DNA of 64,000 nt from Verrucomicrobiota bacterium (GCA_022709905.1 JAKLHY010000029.1:25302-89301); one strand, 5' to 3'. Numbered from the stretch's first letter, positions 1-10,697 are shown. The notes: generated from the letters alone by a model not told the origin. Numbers and translations are program-made.

Positions 1-3000
1 GGCTTCAGCCTGGTTGCGGCCGGGCGGGGGATCGGAGGCAATCAGGATCAGTTTCTTTTCAGTTATCAGATTCGCAATTTGGATTTCGATCTCAAGGTGC
101 GTCTGGCGGCTCTGGATCCTGTGGATCCCTGGAGTCAGGCGGGGTTGATGGCGCGTGAGAATCTTACGCCGTCGAGCCGGTTCGCGGCCGTCTTGGGCAC
201 GCCGAACGTGAGCGGCTGCTTCTTCACCTACCGTCAGACCAACAATGCCAATGCCGTCCGAACCGGACAGTTTCCCTCGGTTCCCCCCTCCACCTGGCTC
301 CGTCTTCAACGTCAGGGAGATATGTTTTATGGTTACGCGGGTTTCGACGGCAACACGTGGAGCTTACTGGGCAGTGTGCGTCTGCCAATGACTAATATGT
401 TTTATCTCGGACTGGCGGTTTCGAGCCGTTCCACGAATGAGCCCACCACGGCCGTCTTGTCTGATTTGGGCAATATCGCGGGAGTTCCCCCACTGGCGAA
501 TGCCAGTGACGGTCTTGAGTTGCTCGGGCCATCCAGTCGTCGGACCGGTCTCGTGATCTCCGAGATCATGTATCATCCCCTGCCCCGAACGGACCCAAGA
601 GACCTCGAATACGTCGAGGTTTTCAATGCCGACTCCGTCGAACTGGATCTGAGCGCTTACCGTCTAACCGGGGCCATTGACTATACCTTTCCCAGCAACA
701 CCTGGCTGGCCTCCGGGGGGTTTCTGGTTGTGGCAAAGTCCCCCGCCGATGTCGAGTCCGTTTACGGGATTCGCAATGTTCACGGACCTTATCGCAACCG
801 CCTGGAAAACCTTTCGGGCACTGTGGAACTGCGCAACGCCCTGGGCGCCGTCCTGCTCGCCGCTCGTTATTCGGGAGAATCTCCCTGGCCGGCGGCCGCG
901 GACGGAGCCGGACACTCCCTGGTGCTCGAACATCCTTCCTTCGGCGAGGGGCACAGCATGGCTTGGGGGCCCAGCCGCCAGATCGGCGGCTCTCCAGGCC
1001 GCTTGGAACCTCAGACGGATTCCCCCCTGGATTCCGTCCGCATCAATGAATTCCTCGCGCACACCGATCTTCCCAGCGTGGATTTTGTCGAGCTATACAA
1101 CCACAATCCCACACCTCTTGATCTCTCGGGATGCGTCCTCACCGATAATCCGCAAAAATCCCGATTCGTTATTCCAGCGGGAACGGTGATTCCGGCCGGT
1201 GGATTTTTTGTTTTCAATGAAAACCAGCTCGGTTTCGCCTTGGACGCTCGAGGCGAAGCCATCTTCCTGATCCACCCGCAGCGAAACCGAATTCTGGACG
1301 CCGTCCGGTTCGGCGCTCAGGCCAACGGAGTGGCCACCGGACGTTATCCGGATGGTGAAACATCGTTACATGAGTTGCTCGAGCCCACGCCGGGCAAAGC
1401 CAACGCCGCCCTGCTCCAACGCCAGGTCGTGATCAACGAAGTCCTTTATAATCCCATCTCCGGCGATAACGAGGACGAGTTTGTTGAGCTTTACAATCCG
1501 AGCGCCGAAGCCATTTCCCTCGGCGGCTGGCGGCTTGTGGATGGCATCGACTTTACCTTTCCCGAAGAAGCTGTCCTTCCAGCCAAAAGCTACGCGGTGG
1601 TAACGCGGAATGCCTCCCGATTCCTGCTTCAACATACGAACTTGGACGCGTCGGTGGTCTGGGGAAACTTTGGAGGGTCGCTGGCGAATGACGGCGAGAG
1701 ACTCGCTCTGGCCATGCCGCAGTGGATGACGGTCACCAACGCGGACCAAACCATCACGCCCTTCCGAGCCTATGTGACCGTGGATGAAGTCACCTATGGC
1801 GAGGGAGGGCGCTGGGGACGCTGGTCCGATGGCGGAGGCAGCAGCCTTGAACTGGTCGATGCGCGAGCCGACAATCGCCAGGCCGCCAATTGGGCGGACA
1901 GCGACGAAACCGCCAAGGCCGCCTGGACCCCGGTGGAAGCCACCGGTCTTCTGGATCACGGCATGGACGATTACGGGATCAACACCTTGCAGGTGATCCT
2001 CATGAATGAGGGCGAATGCCTTGTGGACAACGTCGAGGTCATCGGACCAGGAGGTCAGAACCTGGTGGCAAACTCGACTTTCGAAGGGGGCGTCTCAGAC
2101 CTGCTCTTTCGGGGAACACACAAACAATCGACCTTGCAAAACGGCGGCGGCATCAACAACAGCCGCTGTCTGCACATCCGCGCCTCGGCCCGGGGAGATA
2201 CCGGGCCCAACCAAGTCACCCTGCCGTTGACGACCGCCTTGACTCCCGGAACAATGGTCACATTGCGGGCTCAGGTGCGATGGCTGAAGGGGAATCCCGA
2301 AGTCCTCCTCCGGCTTCGAGGGAACTTTCTTGAGGCCGCTGGACATCTCAACCTGCCGGAGAATCCCGGCACTCCCGGCGCTCGAAACAGCCGGACGGTG
2401 ATCAACATCGGACCGGCCATCTACCAAGTCCAGCACAATCCGATTCTGCCTCAGGCAGGCCAACCGGTGCTGGTGACCGCCCGGGCTCAGGATCCCGATG
2501 GCGTTGCCTCCATGGTCCTTCAATATCGATACGACCCCGCTGTCACTGTCCACCGCGTGGTCATGCTGGACAATGGAACGGCCGGAGATCGAATTGCGGG
2601 TGACGGCGTCTATTCAGGCCTGATTCCCGGTCAACCGGCAGGCACACTGATCGCTTTCTCGATCCAGGCCCGCGACGGCTTCGTGCCCGCAGCGATCGCG
2701 ATGTTCCCCCAAGACGCGCCCGTTCGTGAATGCCTGGTGCGGTATGGCGAAGTCCAACCCATCGGCAACTTCGGGACTTACCGCATTTGGTTTACCCAGG
2801 CCACGGCCGATGAATGGTCCTCCCGTGAACGGGGAAGCAACGAACCGCTGGACGCCACCTTTGTCTACGGCAATTCACGCGTCATCTACAACATGGGCGC
2901 GCTCTATAGCGGCAGCCCCTGGCATTGGACCGGTTACAACAGCCCCACCGGCTCTCTCTGCAACTATCAGCTCATCATGCCCGCCGATGATCTGTTTCTC

Positions 3001-6000
3001 GGCACCACGGACTTCGTCTTGAACGCTCCTTCGAATCTGGGCAGTGACCGGACGGGTATTCGCGAGCGCCTCACGCATTTCATGGCCGAACAGATCGGGC
3101 TGCCTTCCACATACCGGCGCTTCGTGCATTGTTACGTCAACGGCCTCCGCCGCAGCTTCATTTTCGAGGACGTCCAACAACCCAGCCGAGAGTTCGTTGA
3201 GCAGTGGTACCCGGATAACGCGGAAGGTGAGTTGTTCAAGATCGAGGACTGGTTTGAATACAACGACGAGGCCCAGGGCTTTTCCAACATCGACGCGACG
3301 CTGGACAATTTTACCACGCTCAATGGCCGGAAGAAACTCGAGCGCTATCGCTGGATGTGGCGGAAACGCGCCGTGCGGGATTCCGCGCACGACTACCAGC
3401 GGCTGTTCGACCTGGTCGATGCGGTCAACACCCAGGATCCCGACCACTACACCCAGGCGGTCCATTCCCAGGTCGACATCGAACAATGGATGAAGACCAT
3501 GGCTGTCCGCCATGCCGTGGGGGACTGGGATTCCTACGGCTACCAGCGCGGCAAAAACATGTTTGCTTATCGCGACGCAAACTTGAGGTGGGTGCTCATG
3601 AATTGGGATATCAGCTTTGCCCTGGGACTCGGCGACGGCCCTGGACACGATGTATTCGATACCACTCACTCCGACAATATCACCATCGACCAGATCACGG
3701 ACCGGATGTTCAAGCATCCCCCCTTCCGACGCCTTTACCTGCAAGCCCTCGCGGAACTCGCAAAGAAATCCTTCAGCCCCGGCCCCGCTATCGATTATAT
3801 GACCGCCCACAATCAGGCGCTCGCCAACAACAGCATCACCGTCGAATCCTTGTCTTCGGTCAACGCATGGATCAACAGCCGCCGAGCCTACCTCGATAGG
3901 GTGATCTCGACGAACCAGGCCGATTTCGAAGTGGTCTATGAACCCATCCCCGCCAATCCCCAGGATAAAAACCTCGTCCGTTTGCGCGGCTCAGCGCCAT
4001 TGGAGGTGAAAACCCTTGAGGTCAATGGCATCCCGGTCGCCTTGGATTGGAACACCACCACAGCGTGGACGCTTGCGTTGCCCGTTCAGGGAGGAGCGAA
4101 CCTCCTCGAGATCCGGGGGATCGACGGTTCCGGAAATGTCGTGGCCGGCTCCACGACCAACCTGACCATCGAATATCCTGGATTAGCCGAAAAACCTCAG
4201 GATCGCCTGGTCATCAACGAAATCATGTATGAGGCCGAAATACCGGAAGCAGAGTTCGTCGAGGTGCATAACCTCTCCTCGACCTATTTCTTCGACCTGT
4301 CGGACTTTTATTTCGACGGTGTGGATTTCACCTTTCCGCCAGGCAGCCTGATTTCTCCTCAAGGCTATCTATTGATTGTCCAGAATCGACAGGTTTTTGA
4401 GGCGCTCTATGGAGCCAATTTGCCGATCGCCGGTCAGTTTTCGGGCCGTTTGAATAACGCGGGAGAAATCTTGCGCCTTTATCAGCCTGGAGGGACAACC
4501 GACTCTCCAATTCTGATCGATGAAGTCACCTATGCCAGCCAGCCGCCGTGGCCTGTCCAAGCCGATACCACCGGATCTTCCCTCCAGCTTCAAGATCCGA
4601 CTCAGGATAACAACCGGGTGGGGAATTGGACTGCCGTCGATACCAATGGCATGGCTCCGCCGCGATGGCAATATGTCAGTCTGACAGGCAAACCCGCCGC
4701 CTCCAACATCGACCTGTCTCTTAACGGCCCTGGACAGGTCTACATCGACCATCTCATCCTGGTCAAAGGGCTTATCCCTGAATCCGGCGCCAATCTGATT
4801 CGGGATGGGGAATTCGAATTGCCCTATGGCTCGCACTGGCAAGCCACAGAGGATCATGCCGGCTCGGACACCGTCCATTCGCCGCGTTACTCAGGCGATC
4901 TCTGTTTGCGTTTGACCGCCTTGGGTCCGAACGGCGCGGTTCGGCAATCCCTTCAGCAGGCTCTTGATCCGAATGAATTCTACAGCCTGAGTTACTGGTA
5001 TCTGCCGGGCCAGGGAACCGCCATGGCCTCAGTAGGGATTGAAGGACTGGGCCTGACCAGCACCCATTCGGTCCAGCCGGAATTGGCGGCCCGCCGCACT
5101 CCCGGCACCGCCAATTCGGTCCGCAAGACTCTGGGTCCACTGCCCACCCTCTGGCTCAATGAAGTCCTGTCGGAAAACACCCGGGGACTCCCGGATGCCG
5201 CCGGCGAGCGGGAACCCTGGATCGAGTTGTTCAACAGCGGAATCCGCCCCGTTAACCTGGAAGGTTTTTATCTCTCCTCCAGTTTCTCGGATCTCAGCCT
5301 GTGGGAGTTTCCCGCAGGCACCCTGATCCAACCGGGACAATTCCTAGTAGTCATTGCCGATGGACAGTCAACGCAATCCATCCCCGGCCAGCCGCATACA
5401 TCCTTCCGGCTGTCTCCCGTCGCCGGCCAACTTGCCTTGAGCCGACTTCAAAACGGGAATCTGGTCGTTGTCGATTATCTCGAATACGCCAGTCAGGCCC
5501 CAAACCAATCCTATGGGTGCTATCCTGACGGTCAATCTCACAACCGGTTTGTATTCGCGTCTCCCACGCCAGGCGCCTCGAATCTCGAAGTGGCTGATGT
5601 TCCAGCGGTCCGTATCAACGAATGGATGGCCGACAATACAGGCACCATCGCGGATCCCGCGGACGGCGGCTTCGAAGACTGGATCGAGATTCACAACGGA
5701 GGCGTCGGAGCCATTGATCTCGGTGGTTATTCCCTGACGGATGATCTGGGGAACCCTACCAAGTGGTCCTTCCCCGATGGCACCCTCCTCGCTCCAAACG
5801 GTCTTCTCCTGATCTGGGCGGATGAAGAAACCGAACAGAACGACCTGGGCCTCGGATTGCATGTCAACTTCAAGCTGAGCCGGGGCGGCGAGGAAATCGG
5901 GCTGTTTGATCCGCGCGGGAATCGCGTGGATTCGGTCGAATTTGGCATGCAGGCCACTGACATCAGCGAGGGGCGGTTCCCGGATGGATCGGATCACATC

Positions 6001-6279
6001 CGGAGTTTGCAGGAACCTTCTCCCGGCAAATCCAACGGGGGTGGCGAGGGCGAGTTGCGCGTGGATCGCATCGCAGTTTCACCGGCGGGAGTCACGTTAT
6101 TCTTCACGACGACACCGGGCCGGACTTATGTGGTGCAACACAAAGATGAAATCACCGCCCCCAACTGGATCAACCTCGCCGATCCCTTCGTCGCCGTTTC
6201 CACCGAAACCTCGGCAACTGATCCTCTCCCTCAGAGTTCAACCCAACGGTATTATCGCGTCCTCGAAATCCAACCCTAA
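1..6279 (+). CDS. Giant secreted lamin-tail-domain/CotH protein, 5' end missing
   Basis: The frame is open from base 1, so the N terminus lies outside the window; at least 2092 residues are present. The first ~130 residues look like a concanavalin-type beta-sandwich (DUF1349-like). At least six lamin tail domains follow, each opening with a strand such as VISEIMYHP, VRINEFL or VVINEVLYNP and then a 'DFVELYN' motif (near bases 550, 1036, 1426, 4207, 5150 and 5608). Between the third and fourth is a CotH-kinase-like region (about 3040-3900) with YVNGLRRSFIFEDVQQP and VLMNWDISFALG. The C terminus ends in QRYYRVLEIQP, a module common in Verrucomicrobiota secreted proteins. CotH proteins of spore formers are protein kinases; whether this one is active is unknown. 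A role in the outer surface or extracellular matrix is inferred. The 3' end overlaps the convergent beta-helix gene by about 40 bases. Confidence 0.9.
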   Translation, partial: GFSLVAAGRGIGGNQDQFLFSYQIRNLDFDLKVRLAALDPVDPWSQAGLMARENLTPSSRFAAVLGTPNVSGCFFTYRQTNNANAVRTGQFPSVPPSTWLRLQRQGDMFYGYAGFDGNTWSLLGSVRLPMTNMFYLGLAVSSRSTNEPTTAVLSDLGNIAGVPPLANASDGLELLGPSSRRTGLVISEIMYHPLPRTDPRDLEYVEVFNADSVELDLSAYRLTGAIDYTFPSNTWLASGGFLVVAKSPADVESVYGIRNVHGPYRNRLENLSGTVELRNALGAVLLAARYSGESPWPAAADGAGHSLVLEHPSFGEGHSMAWGPSRQIGGSPGRLEPQTDSPLDSVRINEFLAHTDLPSVDFVELYNHNPTPLDLSGCVLTDNPQKSRFVIPAGTVIPAGGFFVFNENQLGFALDARGEAIFLIHPQRNRILDAVRFGAQANGVATGRYPDGETSLHELLEPTPGKANAALLQRQVVINEVLYNPISGDNEDEFVELYNPSAEAISLGGWRLVDGIDFTFPEEAVLPAKSYAVVTRNASRFLLQHTNLDASVVWGNFGGSLANDGERLALAMPQWMTVTNADQTITPFRAYVTVDEVTYGEGGRWGRWSDGGGSSLELVDARADNRQAANWADSDETAKAAWTPVEATGLLDHGMDDYGINTLQVILMNEGECLVDNVEVIGPGGQNLVANSTFEGGVSDLLFRGTHKQSTLQNGGGINNSRCLHIRASARGDTGPNQVTLPLTTALTPGTMVTLRAQVRWLKGNPEVLLRLRGNFLEAAGHLNLPENPGTPGARNSRTVINIGPAIYQVQHNPILPQAGQPVLVTARAQDPDGVASMVLQYRYDPAVTVHRVVMLDNGTAGDRIAGDGVYSGLIPGQPAGTLIAFSIQARDGFVPAAIAMFPQDAPVRECLVRYGEVQPIGNFGTYRIWFTQATADEWSSRERGSNEPLDATFVYGNSRVIYNMGALYSGSPWHWTGYNSPTGSLCNYQLIMPADDLFLGTTDFVLNAPSNLGSDRTGIRERLTHFMAEQIGLPSTYRRFVHCYVNGLRRSFIFEDVQQPSREFVEQWYPDNAEGELFKIEDWFEYNDEAQGFSNIDATLDNFTTLNGRKKLERYRWMWRKRAVRDSAHDYQRLFDLVDAVNTQDPDHYTQAVHSQVDIEQWMKTMAVRHAVGDWDSYGYQRGKNMFAYRDANLRWVLMNWDISFALGLGDGPGHDVFDTTHSDNITIDQITDRMFKHPPFRRLYLQALAELAKKSFSPGPAIDYMTAHNQALANNSITVESLSSVNAWINSRRAYLDRVISTNQADFEVVYEPIPANPQDKNLVRLRGSAPLEVKTLEVNGIPVALDWNTTTAWTLALPVQGGANLLEIRGIDGSGNVVAGSTTNLTIEYPGLAEKPQDRLVINEIMYEAEIPEAEFVEVHNLSSTYFFDLSDFYFDGVDFTFPPGSLISPQGYLLIVQNRQVFEALYGANLPIAGQFSGRLNNAGEILRLYQPGGTTDSPILIDEVTYASQPPWPVQADTTGSSLQLQDPTQDNNRVGNWTAVDTNGMAPPRWQYVSLTGKPAASNIDLSLNGPGQVYIDHLILVKGLIPESGANLIRDGEFELPYGSHWQATEDHAGSDTVHSPRYSGDLCLRLTALGPNGAVRQSLQQALDPNEFYSLSYWYLPGQGTAMASVGIEGLGLTSTHSVQPELAARRTPGTANSVRKTLGPLPTLWLNEVLSENTRGLPDAAGEREPWIELFNSGIRPVNLEGFYLSSSFSDLSLWEFPAGTLIQPGQFLVVIADGQSTQSIPGQPHTSFRLSPVAGQLALSRLQNGNLVVVDYLEYASQAPNQSYGCYPDGQSHNRFVFASPTPGASNLEVADVPAVRINEWMADNTGTIADPADGGFEDWIEIHNGGVGAIDLGGYSLTDDLGNPTKWSFPDGTLLAPNGLLLIWADEETEQNDLGLGLHVNFKLSRGGEEIGLFDPRGNRVDSVEFGMQATDISEGRFPDGSDHIRSLQEPSPGKSNGGGEGELRVDRIAVSPAGVTLFFTTTPGRTYVVQHKDEITAPNWINLADPFVAVSTETSATDPLPQSSTQRYYRVLEIQP

Positions 6280-7211
6280 ACAGATCTCCCAACGTTCTGC
6301 CCTGCGACAAGCCTCGATGTGGCAAATTAATCCAGCCGCTCTGGATTCCTGCCAAACGTTGAAGGTTCTGGCACGGTCGTGCCGGCTGATGTTTAAACGC
6401 GCGATCGTGCCCTGGTTGCCCAGATTCTCGCTCGGATTGCGCTTGCCCGGCGAACAGATGAGCAGAAAACCGCCCTCGTTATCGTGGCTGAGATTGAACT
6501 CGATGACTGTATTTCGAGAGTTGTAGTCCGAATCGAACCCCTGTCCATCCAGGAGCGTCTTGACTTCGGAGGCCCGATTCAGGCGCATCACGGTATTGTC
6601 GGTCGACCACGGCCAGATCCCGGCGTTGTATGTCCCGGCCCGCTCATTGGCGCCTTGGACAATATTGTGCTCCACCAGGCACCCGTCCGTTGCCCATGGC
6701 ACGATGCCATCTCCTCCCACATCCCCCACCCAGTTATCGCGGATCACGACATTTGTGGACGGAAACCATCGGGTGCGCGAAGCGTGATAGCTCTGGGCAG
6801 CGATCCCCGATCGGTCGACACGCCACACAATGTTGCGTTCGATGCGCAAGCCGTCAAACCGGGAAGGCACACGCTCACCCCGGCTCCGGAAAATGAGGCC
6901 GCCGTTATCCTTCTGGCGCTGCGTGCCATTGACATCGTGAATAAACAACCCGGTGATCAGGATATCGGCCAGCGTGCCACAGTTGTCGGCCACGATATGC
7001 GCGCCGCGCCGGGGCCGATCACCAGCCCCCTGGTTGGTGAGTTCCAAATCGCGAACCTCGACATGCTCGGCGTTGCGCAGCAACAGAGCGTCCTCGCAGC
7101 CCCCCCCCGTTTCGATGCGCGGGCGGGCGGAACGATGGCCGGCATGAGGGCGATGGTGAGGATGGGGAGGAGAACGCAAGCGGATCTCCTGTCGAGGATG
7201 GCCCACAACAT
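6238..7211 (-). CDS. Right-handed beta-helix repeat protein, frameshifted and 3'-truncated
   Basis: The body carries the short Asn- and Ile-rich rungs of parallel beta-helix proteins (LRNAEHVEVRDLELTNQG, FDGLRIERNIVWRV, NTVIEFNLSHDNEGGFLL), as in pectate-lyase-like sugar-binding enzymes. A convincing start with a signal-peptide-like stretch (MLWAILDRRSACVLLPILT, at 7211) is in a different frame from the body. The switch falls at a run of nine Cs (plus strand 7100-7108), where one extra base would join the frames. The last ~40 residues after RTFNVWQES lose the rung pattern, and the gene runs into the convergent CDS, so the 3' end seems lost. It is the last gene of a minus-strand group with a DUF2961 enzyme and an oxidoreductase. 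It may be a pseudogene or a gene with an assembly indel. Confidence 0.6.
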
Positions 7212-7235
7212 AAAAGGCTCGAGGCGTTGATTCGC

Positions 7236-9203
7236 TCAAGGTTTTCGAACACAAATCACATGGATCAGGTCCAATCCCAATCCGGTGGATTTCTCGTGTT
7301 GCCCCACGAGCTTGAACATCAGGTTGTTTCTTCCTTCGTTAAGGAAAAGACCGCCCATCAAAACGCGACCGCTCTTCGCCGGTTGTTCCGCGTAGAAATC
7401 GACGGCCTCGGCAACCGGATTCTCATTCTGGAACAGCTGGACCTTGGCCTGGGAGGGGCCTTTGAGCACCTCGAGATAGACCGAATACTGTCCCGCGGTG
7501 GGCACATCGCAGACCGGAGAGAGAAAATGCGATCCAAACCAGTCCTGGCCGGTGGCGGTTAAGGAGAGATAACGCACCTCCTCGTTACCCAGCCGCTCCA
7601 TTTTTCGCGTCAGGCTGGCCCGGTCAAAGGACCAGGCATAGATGGGCAACTGCCACCAGGCGGGAAAAATGATCTCATCGAGATCCGTCACCGCGCGTTT
7701 CGACAAGGGAGGTGGCTCCGGGTTGGCGGATGGCTTTCGGTCGGAATAGAAATACGTCACGCTGCAGTAATCGGTGGGAATACTGTTCTTTTCTCCGGCG
7801 TGCTCGATGGTTTGGCGGATGCTTCGGCGATAGGCATAGGCATCGCCGAGAAAAAACCTGTAGGCCCCGGTCCGTCCCAGGTGCTTCGCGTATCCGAGGC
7901 ATCCGCTCAAGGGAAAGGATATTCGTTTTTCCCAACGATCCGGCACGTCATACCAGCCTCCGTTGAAAAAATCCTCGGATCCAGTTCCGTGAATCACGAG
8001 TTCGCCATCGAGCGTGGTCTGGTCGTCTCCTTCAAAGAACAGTGTTTTTCCCGATTCAAAACCTTGAGATTGCAGCACGACCCCAACCAGGTGCCCCCGT
8101 CCTTCCGTATCCAGGAAAGTGTAAGGCTGTCCCAACTGGGTGGGATTCTCCCGGCCCCAAACGGCGTAAAATCTGCCCTCGTCCGGGCCTCGCGGAATGC
8201 CGGTGTGCAGGACTTCAACCTGCAAATCCGTCCTGCGGGTACGTTCCGAGACGATCTCGACCACAGCCCGGCGATCGAACGGCATCGGAAAATAACAGTA
8301 ATTGGTTTCGCCTCGGGTGCCCGCCAGCAGGGATTGCATGGCCGGCTGTCCCCACGCGTAGCCGAAAAAATCTCCGAGCGGGCAAAACACCGCCGGCGAG
8401 TCTCCATCGAAGGAGATCTTCAGCAGCACATCGCGCGCCTTGCCCGCAACCGCTTCCACTGGCGATACCCGCAATCCCACAATTCGCCCGCCTTTGTCCG
8501 CTTGAAAAACGGTCTTCGACGAATTCGGTTCCAGAACAACCGCGCTTCGGCTGCACTCGATCCGGGCGCCTGTCGGCGCCGTGGCATCGCTGATGTCCTC
8601 TCCGGCACGGCCAAACAATCGGCAGGCCTTTTCCAGCCGCGACCGGCCTTCATCCGACAGCTGCGGATCAAAAGTGCTCACGGGAGAATCCGGTCCATAC
8701 AACGCATAATTGATCTGATAAAACTGGATCTTGGGGGCCCGAACACGCACCACACAGGACTTGGCGAAAGGAAGGGGAACGTAGCAATAGTATCCACCGG
8801 CTCCAAAACCGACCAGCGGCCGCGGAAACGCCGGATGTCTGCCCAAGAACAGGTCCCGGAATTTGATCTCCACTCGGGGACGCGCCTCGCCGTCAAACCA
8901 AAATTCCATCATGTCGTCGGTCGGCGTGGGCGTCCAAACCCGGTAAATGATCCCCGGCCCTTGCAGATCGGCGATCACCACCGCATCGGCTTCCTTTCGA
9001 ACCATCGAGTATTTGCCCGAGAAACCATCGTCATTGCCCCCCGTCCGGTCATAACTGGAAACCATCCCCACCTTAACCGAGGTCTTGAAGGCCGCCAACC
9101 GGTCCAGCCGGGATAACTCCTCGATGGCCGCTGCTCCCCGGCAGGAAGGATGCATTGCCAGCAGGATTCCCGCCGTCCAAATTGTGAAACAGGTCGATTT
9201 CAT
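7236..9203 (-). CDS. Secreted DUF2961 (GH172-like) protein
   Basis: A 655-residue protein with an N-terminal signal peptide (MKSTCFTIWTAGILLAMHPS). The start at 9203 was chosen because the open frame upstream of it is low-complexity and overlaps the preceding gene. DUF2961 hallmarks are visible: TPTDDMMEFWFDGE, FGAGGYYCYVPLPF and GTGSEDFFNGGWY. DUF2961 includes GH172 enzymes, which act on fructofuranose and arabinofuranose linkages. That substrate is family knowledge and is not shown here. The region after about residue 560 looks like a separate beta-sandwich. It follows the Gfo/Idh/MocA gene with a 43-base gap and precedes the beta-helix gene, so a secreted carbohydrate-processing operon is likely. 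Confidence 0.85.
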   Translation of the reverse strand: MKSTCFTIWTAGILLAMHPSCRGAAAIEELSRLDRLAAFKTSVKVGMVSSYDRTGGNDDGFSGKYSMVRKEADAVVIADLQGPGIIYRVWTPTPTDDMMEFWFDGEARPRVEIKFRDLFLGRHPAFPRPLVGFGAGGYYCYVPLPFAKSCVVRVRAPKIQFYQINYALYGPDSPVSTFDPQLSDEGRSRLEKACRLFGRAGEDISDATAPTGARIECSRSAVVLEPNSSKTVFQADKGGRIVGLRVSPVEAVAGKARDVLLKISFDGDSPAVFCPLGDFFGYAWGQPAMQSLLAGTRGETNYCYFPMPFDRRAVVEIVSERTRRTDLQVEVLHTGIPRGPDEGRFYAVWGRENPTQLGQPYTFLDTEGRGHLVGVVLQSQGFESGKTLFFEGDDQTTLDGELVIHGTGSEDFFNGGWYDVPDRWEKRISFPLSGCLGYAKHLGRTGAYRFFLGDAYAYRRSIRQTIEHAGEKNSIPTDYCSVTYFYSDRKPSANPEPPPLSKRAVTDLDEIIFPAWWQLPIYAWSFDRASLTRKMERLGNEEVRYLSLTATGQDWFGSHFLSPVCDVPTAGQYSVYLEVLKGPSQAKVQLFQNENPVAEAVDFYAEQPAKSGRVLMGGLFLNEGRNNLMFKLVGQHEKSTGLGLDLIHVICVRKP

Positions 9204-9246
9204 GGTTATGTCTTTTGTCCATTCCGCGCGCCCTTGCCCTCCGTGT

Positions 9247-10518
9247 TCACAAAACAATCTCCTGACGGGTGAAATCGTATTGGGCCACCTTCTTCTTGAG
9301 GAACGACAGCAGGGCCATGTTGAGGGCCACCTGGACGTGGTAGCCAAATTCGACATCGCTGGCGGGCTTCTCACGGGTTCGCACGCATTGCAGGAAGTTC
9401 TTCCAGTGCGCTTGGGTCGCGTCCATTTTCCCCGCGGGAATCACCTGTTTATTCCCCTGGAAAGGGATCACAGAGACACTATCGAAACCCATGTTCCACT
9501 CACCGGGATTCTGGAGGGTAATGGTGCCTTCATCGCCTCGGATGGTGGGCTCGTTCGGATAGGCGTTGCTGAGGGTGCATGGAATGACGATCGAGAGCTT
9601 CTCGGGGTAGTCCAAGCACATGTTGAAAGTATCCGGCACCTCGCGGTCATAGGTCGTGTATTTAAAAATGCCGCCTGACGCCACCGCCAGAGAGGGTATC
9701 TTCACGCCCAAACAACTGACAAAAGGCGTGAACACGTGCGGAAACAGATCCGTGCATGGCCCCCCCGCGTAATCCAGATACTTTCTCCAGCTGAAAAACC
9801 GGTCGACCGTAAACGGCACCTTTGGCGCATCCCCCAGAAATCCCTCCCAATCCAGCTCCGGCCCGGGTTTGGCCGTCGGATCGGGAATATCCATCCGCTC
9901 GCCCCAGTCTCCCTGACGAAAGAATCCCGCCACGACAAGCTGCGGATGTCCAATCGCGCCTTGCCGGATGAGCTCGCCCACTTTCTTCCAGGCAGAGCTC
10001 GAGTTGCCCTGATTCCCGATTTGCACCACCCGTTTCAACCGGACCGTTTCCTCATAAAACTTGCGGCTCAGCTCGGTTTGCGTCCAATGTCCCATCGGTT
10101 TTTCACAATAAACATCTTTGCCGGCTCGAACGGCGTCGATCGCCTGCGGCACGTGCAACCGATCCGGTGTGGCAATGCACACGGCGTCCACCGCGCTGTC
10201 CGCCAACAGCTCCGCGTGTTTCAAATAAGCCTTGGCCCCCGTCTGTCGCACCACTTCATCGCGGCGAAACTTCCAGGAATCATTCACCGCCACAATCTGA
10301 GCCTGCTCGCCCTCCTTGATCAGGTTCTTGACCGTATTGACGTGGCTGAAACCGCGGCCGCCCACTCCAATAAAGCCAATGCCGATGCGATCGTTGGCGC
10401 CCAGAACCCGGCCTCGAGCCACCCAGGGCGCCGCCACGGTGGCGCCGATCGCAGCCGCCTGCGCGGTGGTTCGGATGAATTCCCGACGAGAAAAAGAATG
10501 ACTTGGGGAAGTATTCAT
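9247..10518 (-). CDS. Tat-exported Gfo/Idh/MocA family oxidoreductase
   Basis: A 423-residue NAD(P)-dependent oxidoreductase. The N terminus has a Tat signal (SRREFIRTTAQAAAIGATVA), followed by the Rossmann motif IGFIGVGGRG and the family signature VYCEKPMGHW. The start at 10518 places the twin-arginine motif about ten residues in; the 16 upstream residues of the open frame are probably not translated. Exported members of this family are abundant in Planctomycetota and Verrucomicrobiota and usually act on sugars, polyols or glycosides. The exact substrate cannot be read from sequence. It is the first gene of the group with the DUF2961 and beta-helix genes. Confidence 0.9.
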   Translation of the reverse strand: MNTSPSHSFSRREFIRTTAQAAAIGATVAAPWVARGRVLGANDRIGIGFIGVGGRGFSHVNTVKNLIKEGEQAQIVAVNDSWKFRRDEVVRQTGAKAYLKHAELLADSAVDAVCIATPDRLHVPQAIDAVRAGKDVYCEKPMGHWTQTELSRKFYEETVRLKRVVQIGNQGNSSSAWKKVGELIRQGAIGHPQLVVAGFFRQGDWGERMDIPDPTAKPGPELDWEGFLGDAPKVPFTVDRFFSWRKYLDYAGGPCTDLFPHVFTPFVSCLGVKIPSLAVASGGIFKYTTYDREVPDTFNMCLDYPEKLSIVIPCTLSNAYPNEPTIRGDEGTITLQNPGEWNMGFDSVSVIPFQGNKQVIPAGKMDATQAHWKNFLQCVRTREKPASDVEFGYHVQVALNMALLSFLKKKVAQYDFTRQEIVL

Positions 10519-10697
10519 AAGCAGAAAAGAATTAGGGTGTTGATTTCCTGATAATGGCCGATTCAACCATGAACCTTATGTTGTCGAATCAAGGCCGGAA
10601 TGCCAGCAATATTCCGCACAATCGCAACCGGAAACACAGCCTTGAAAAGGGCCGACATCAGGGTATAAGTAGTTTTTCACAATCCATATTGAATATT

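Noticed and set aside
2875..3810. A 311-codon minus-strand frame inside the LTD/CotH gene
   Set aside because: It is antisense to the conserved CotH region and lacks family features.
7800..9116. A 438-codon plus-strand frame opposite the DUF2961 gene
   Set aside because: It is a shadow of the DUF2961 coding sequence, which has a signal peptide and family motifs.
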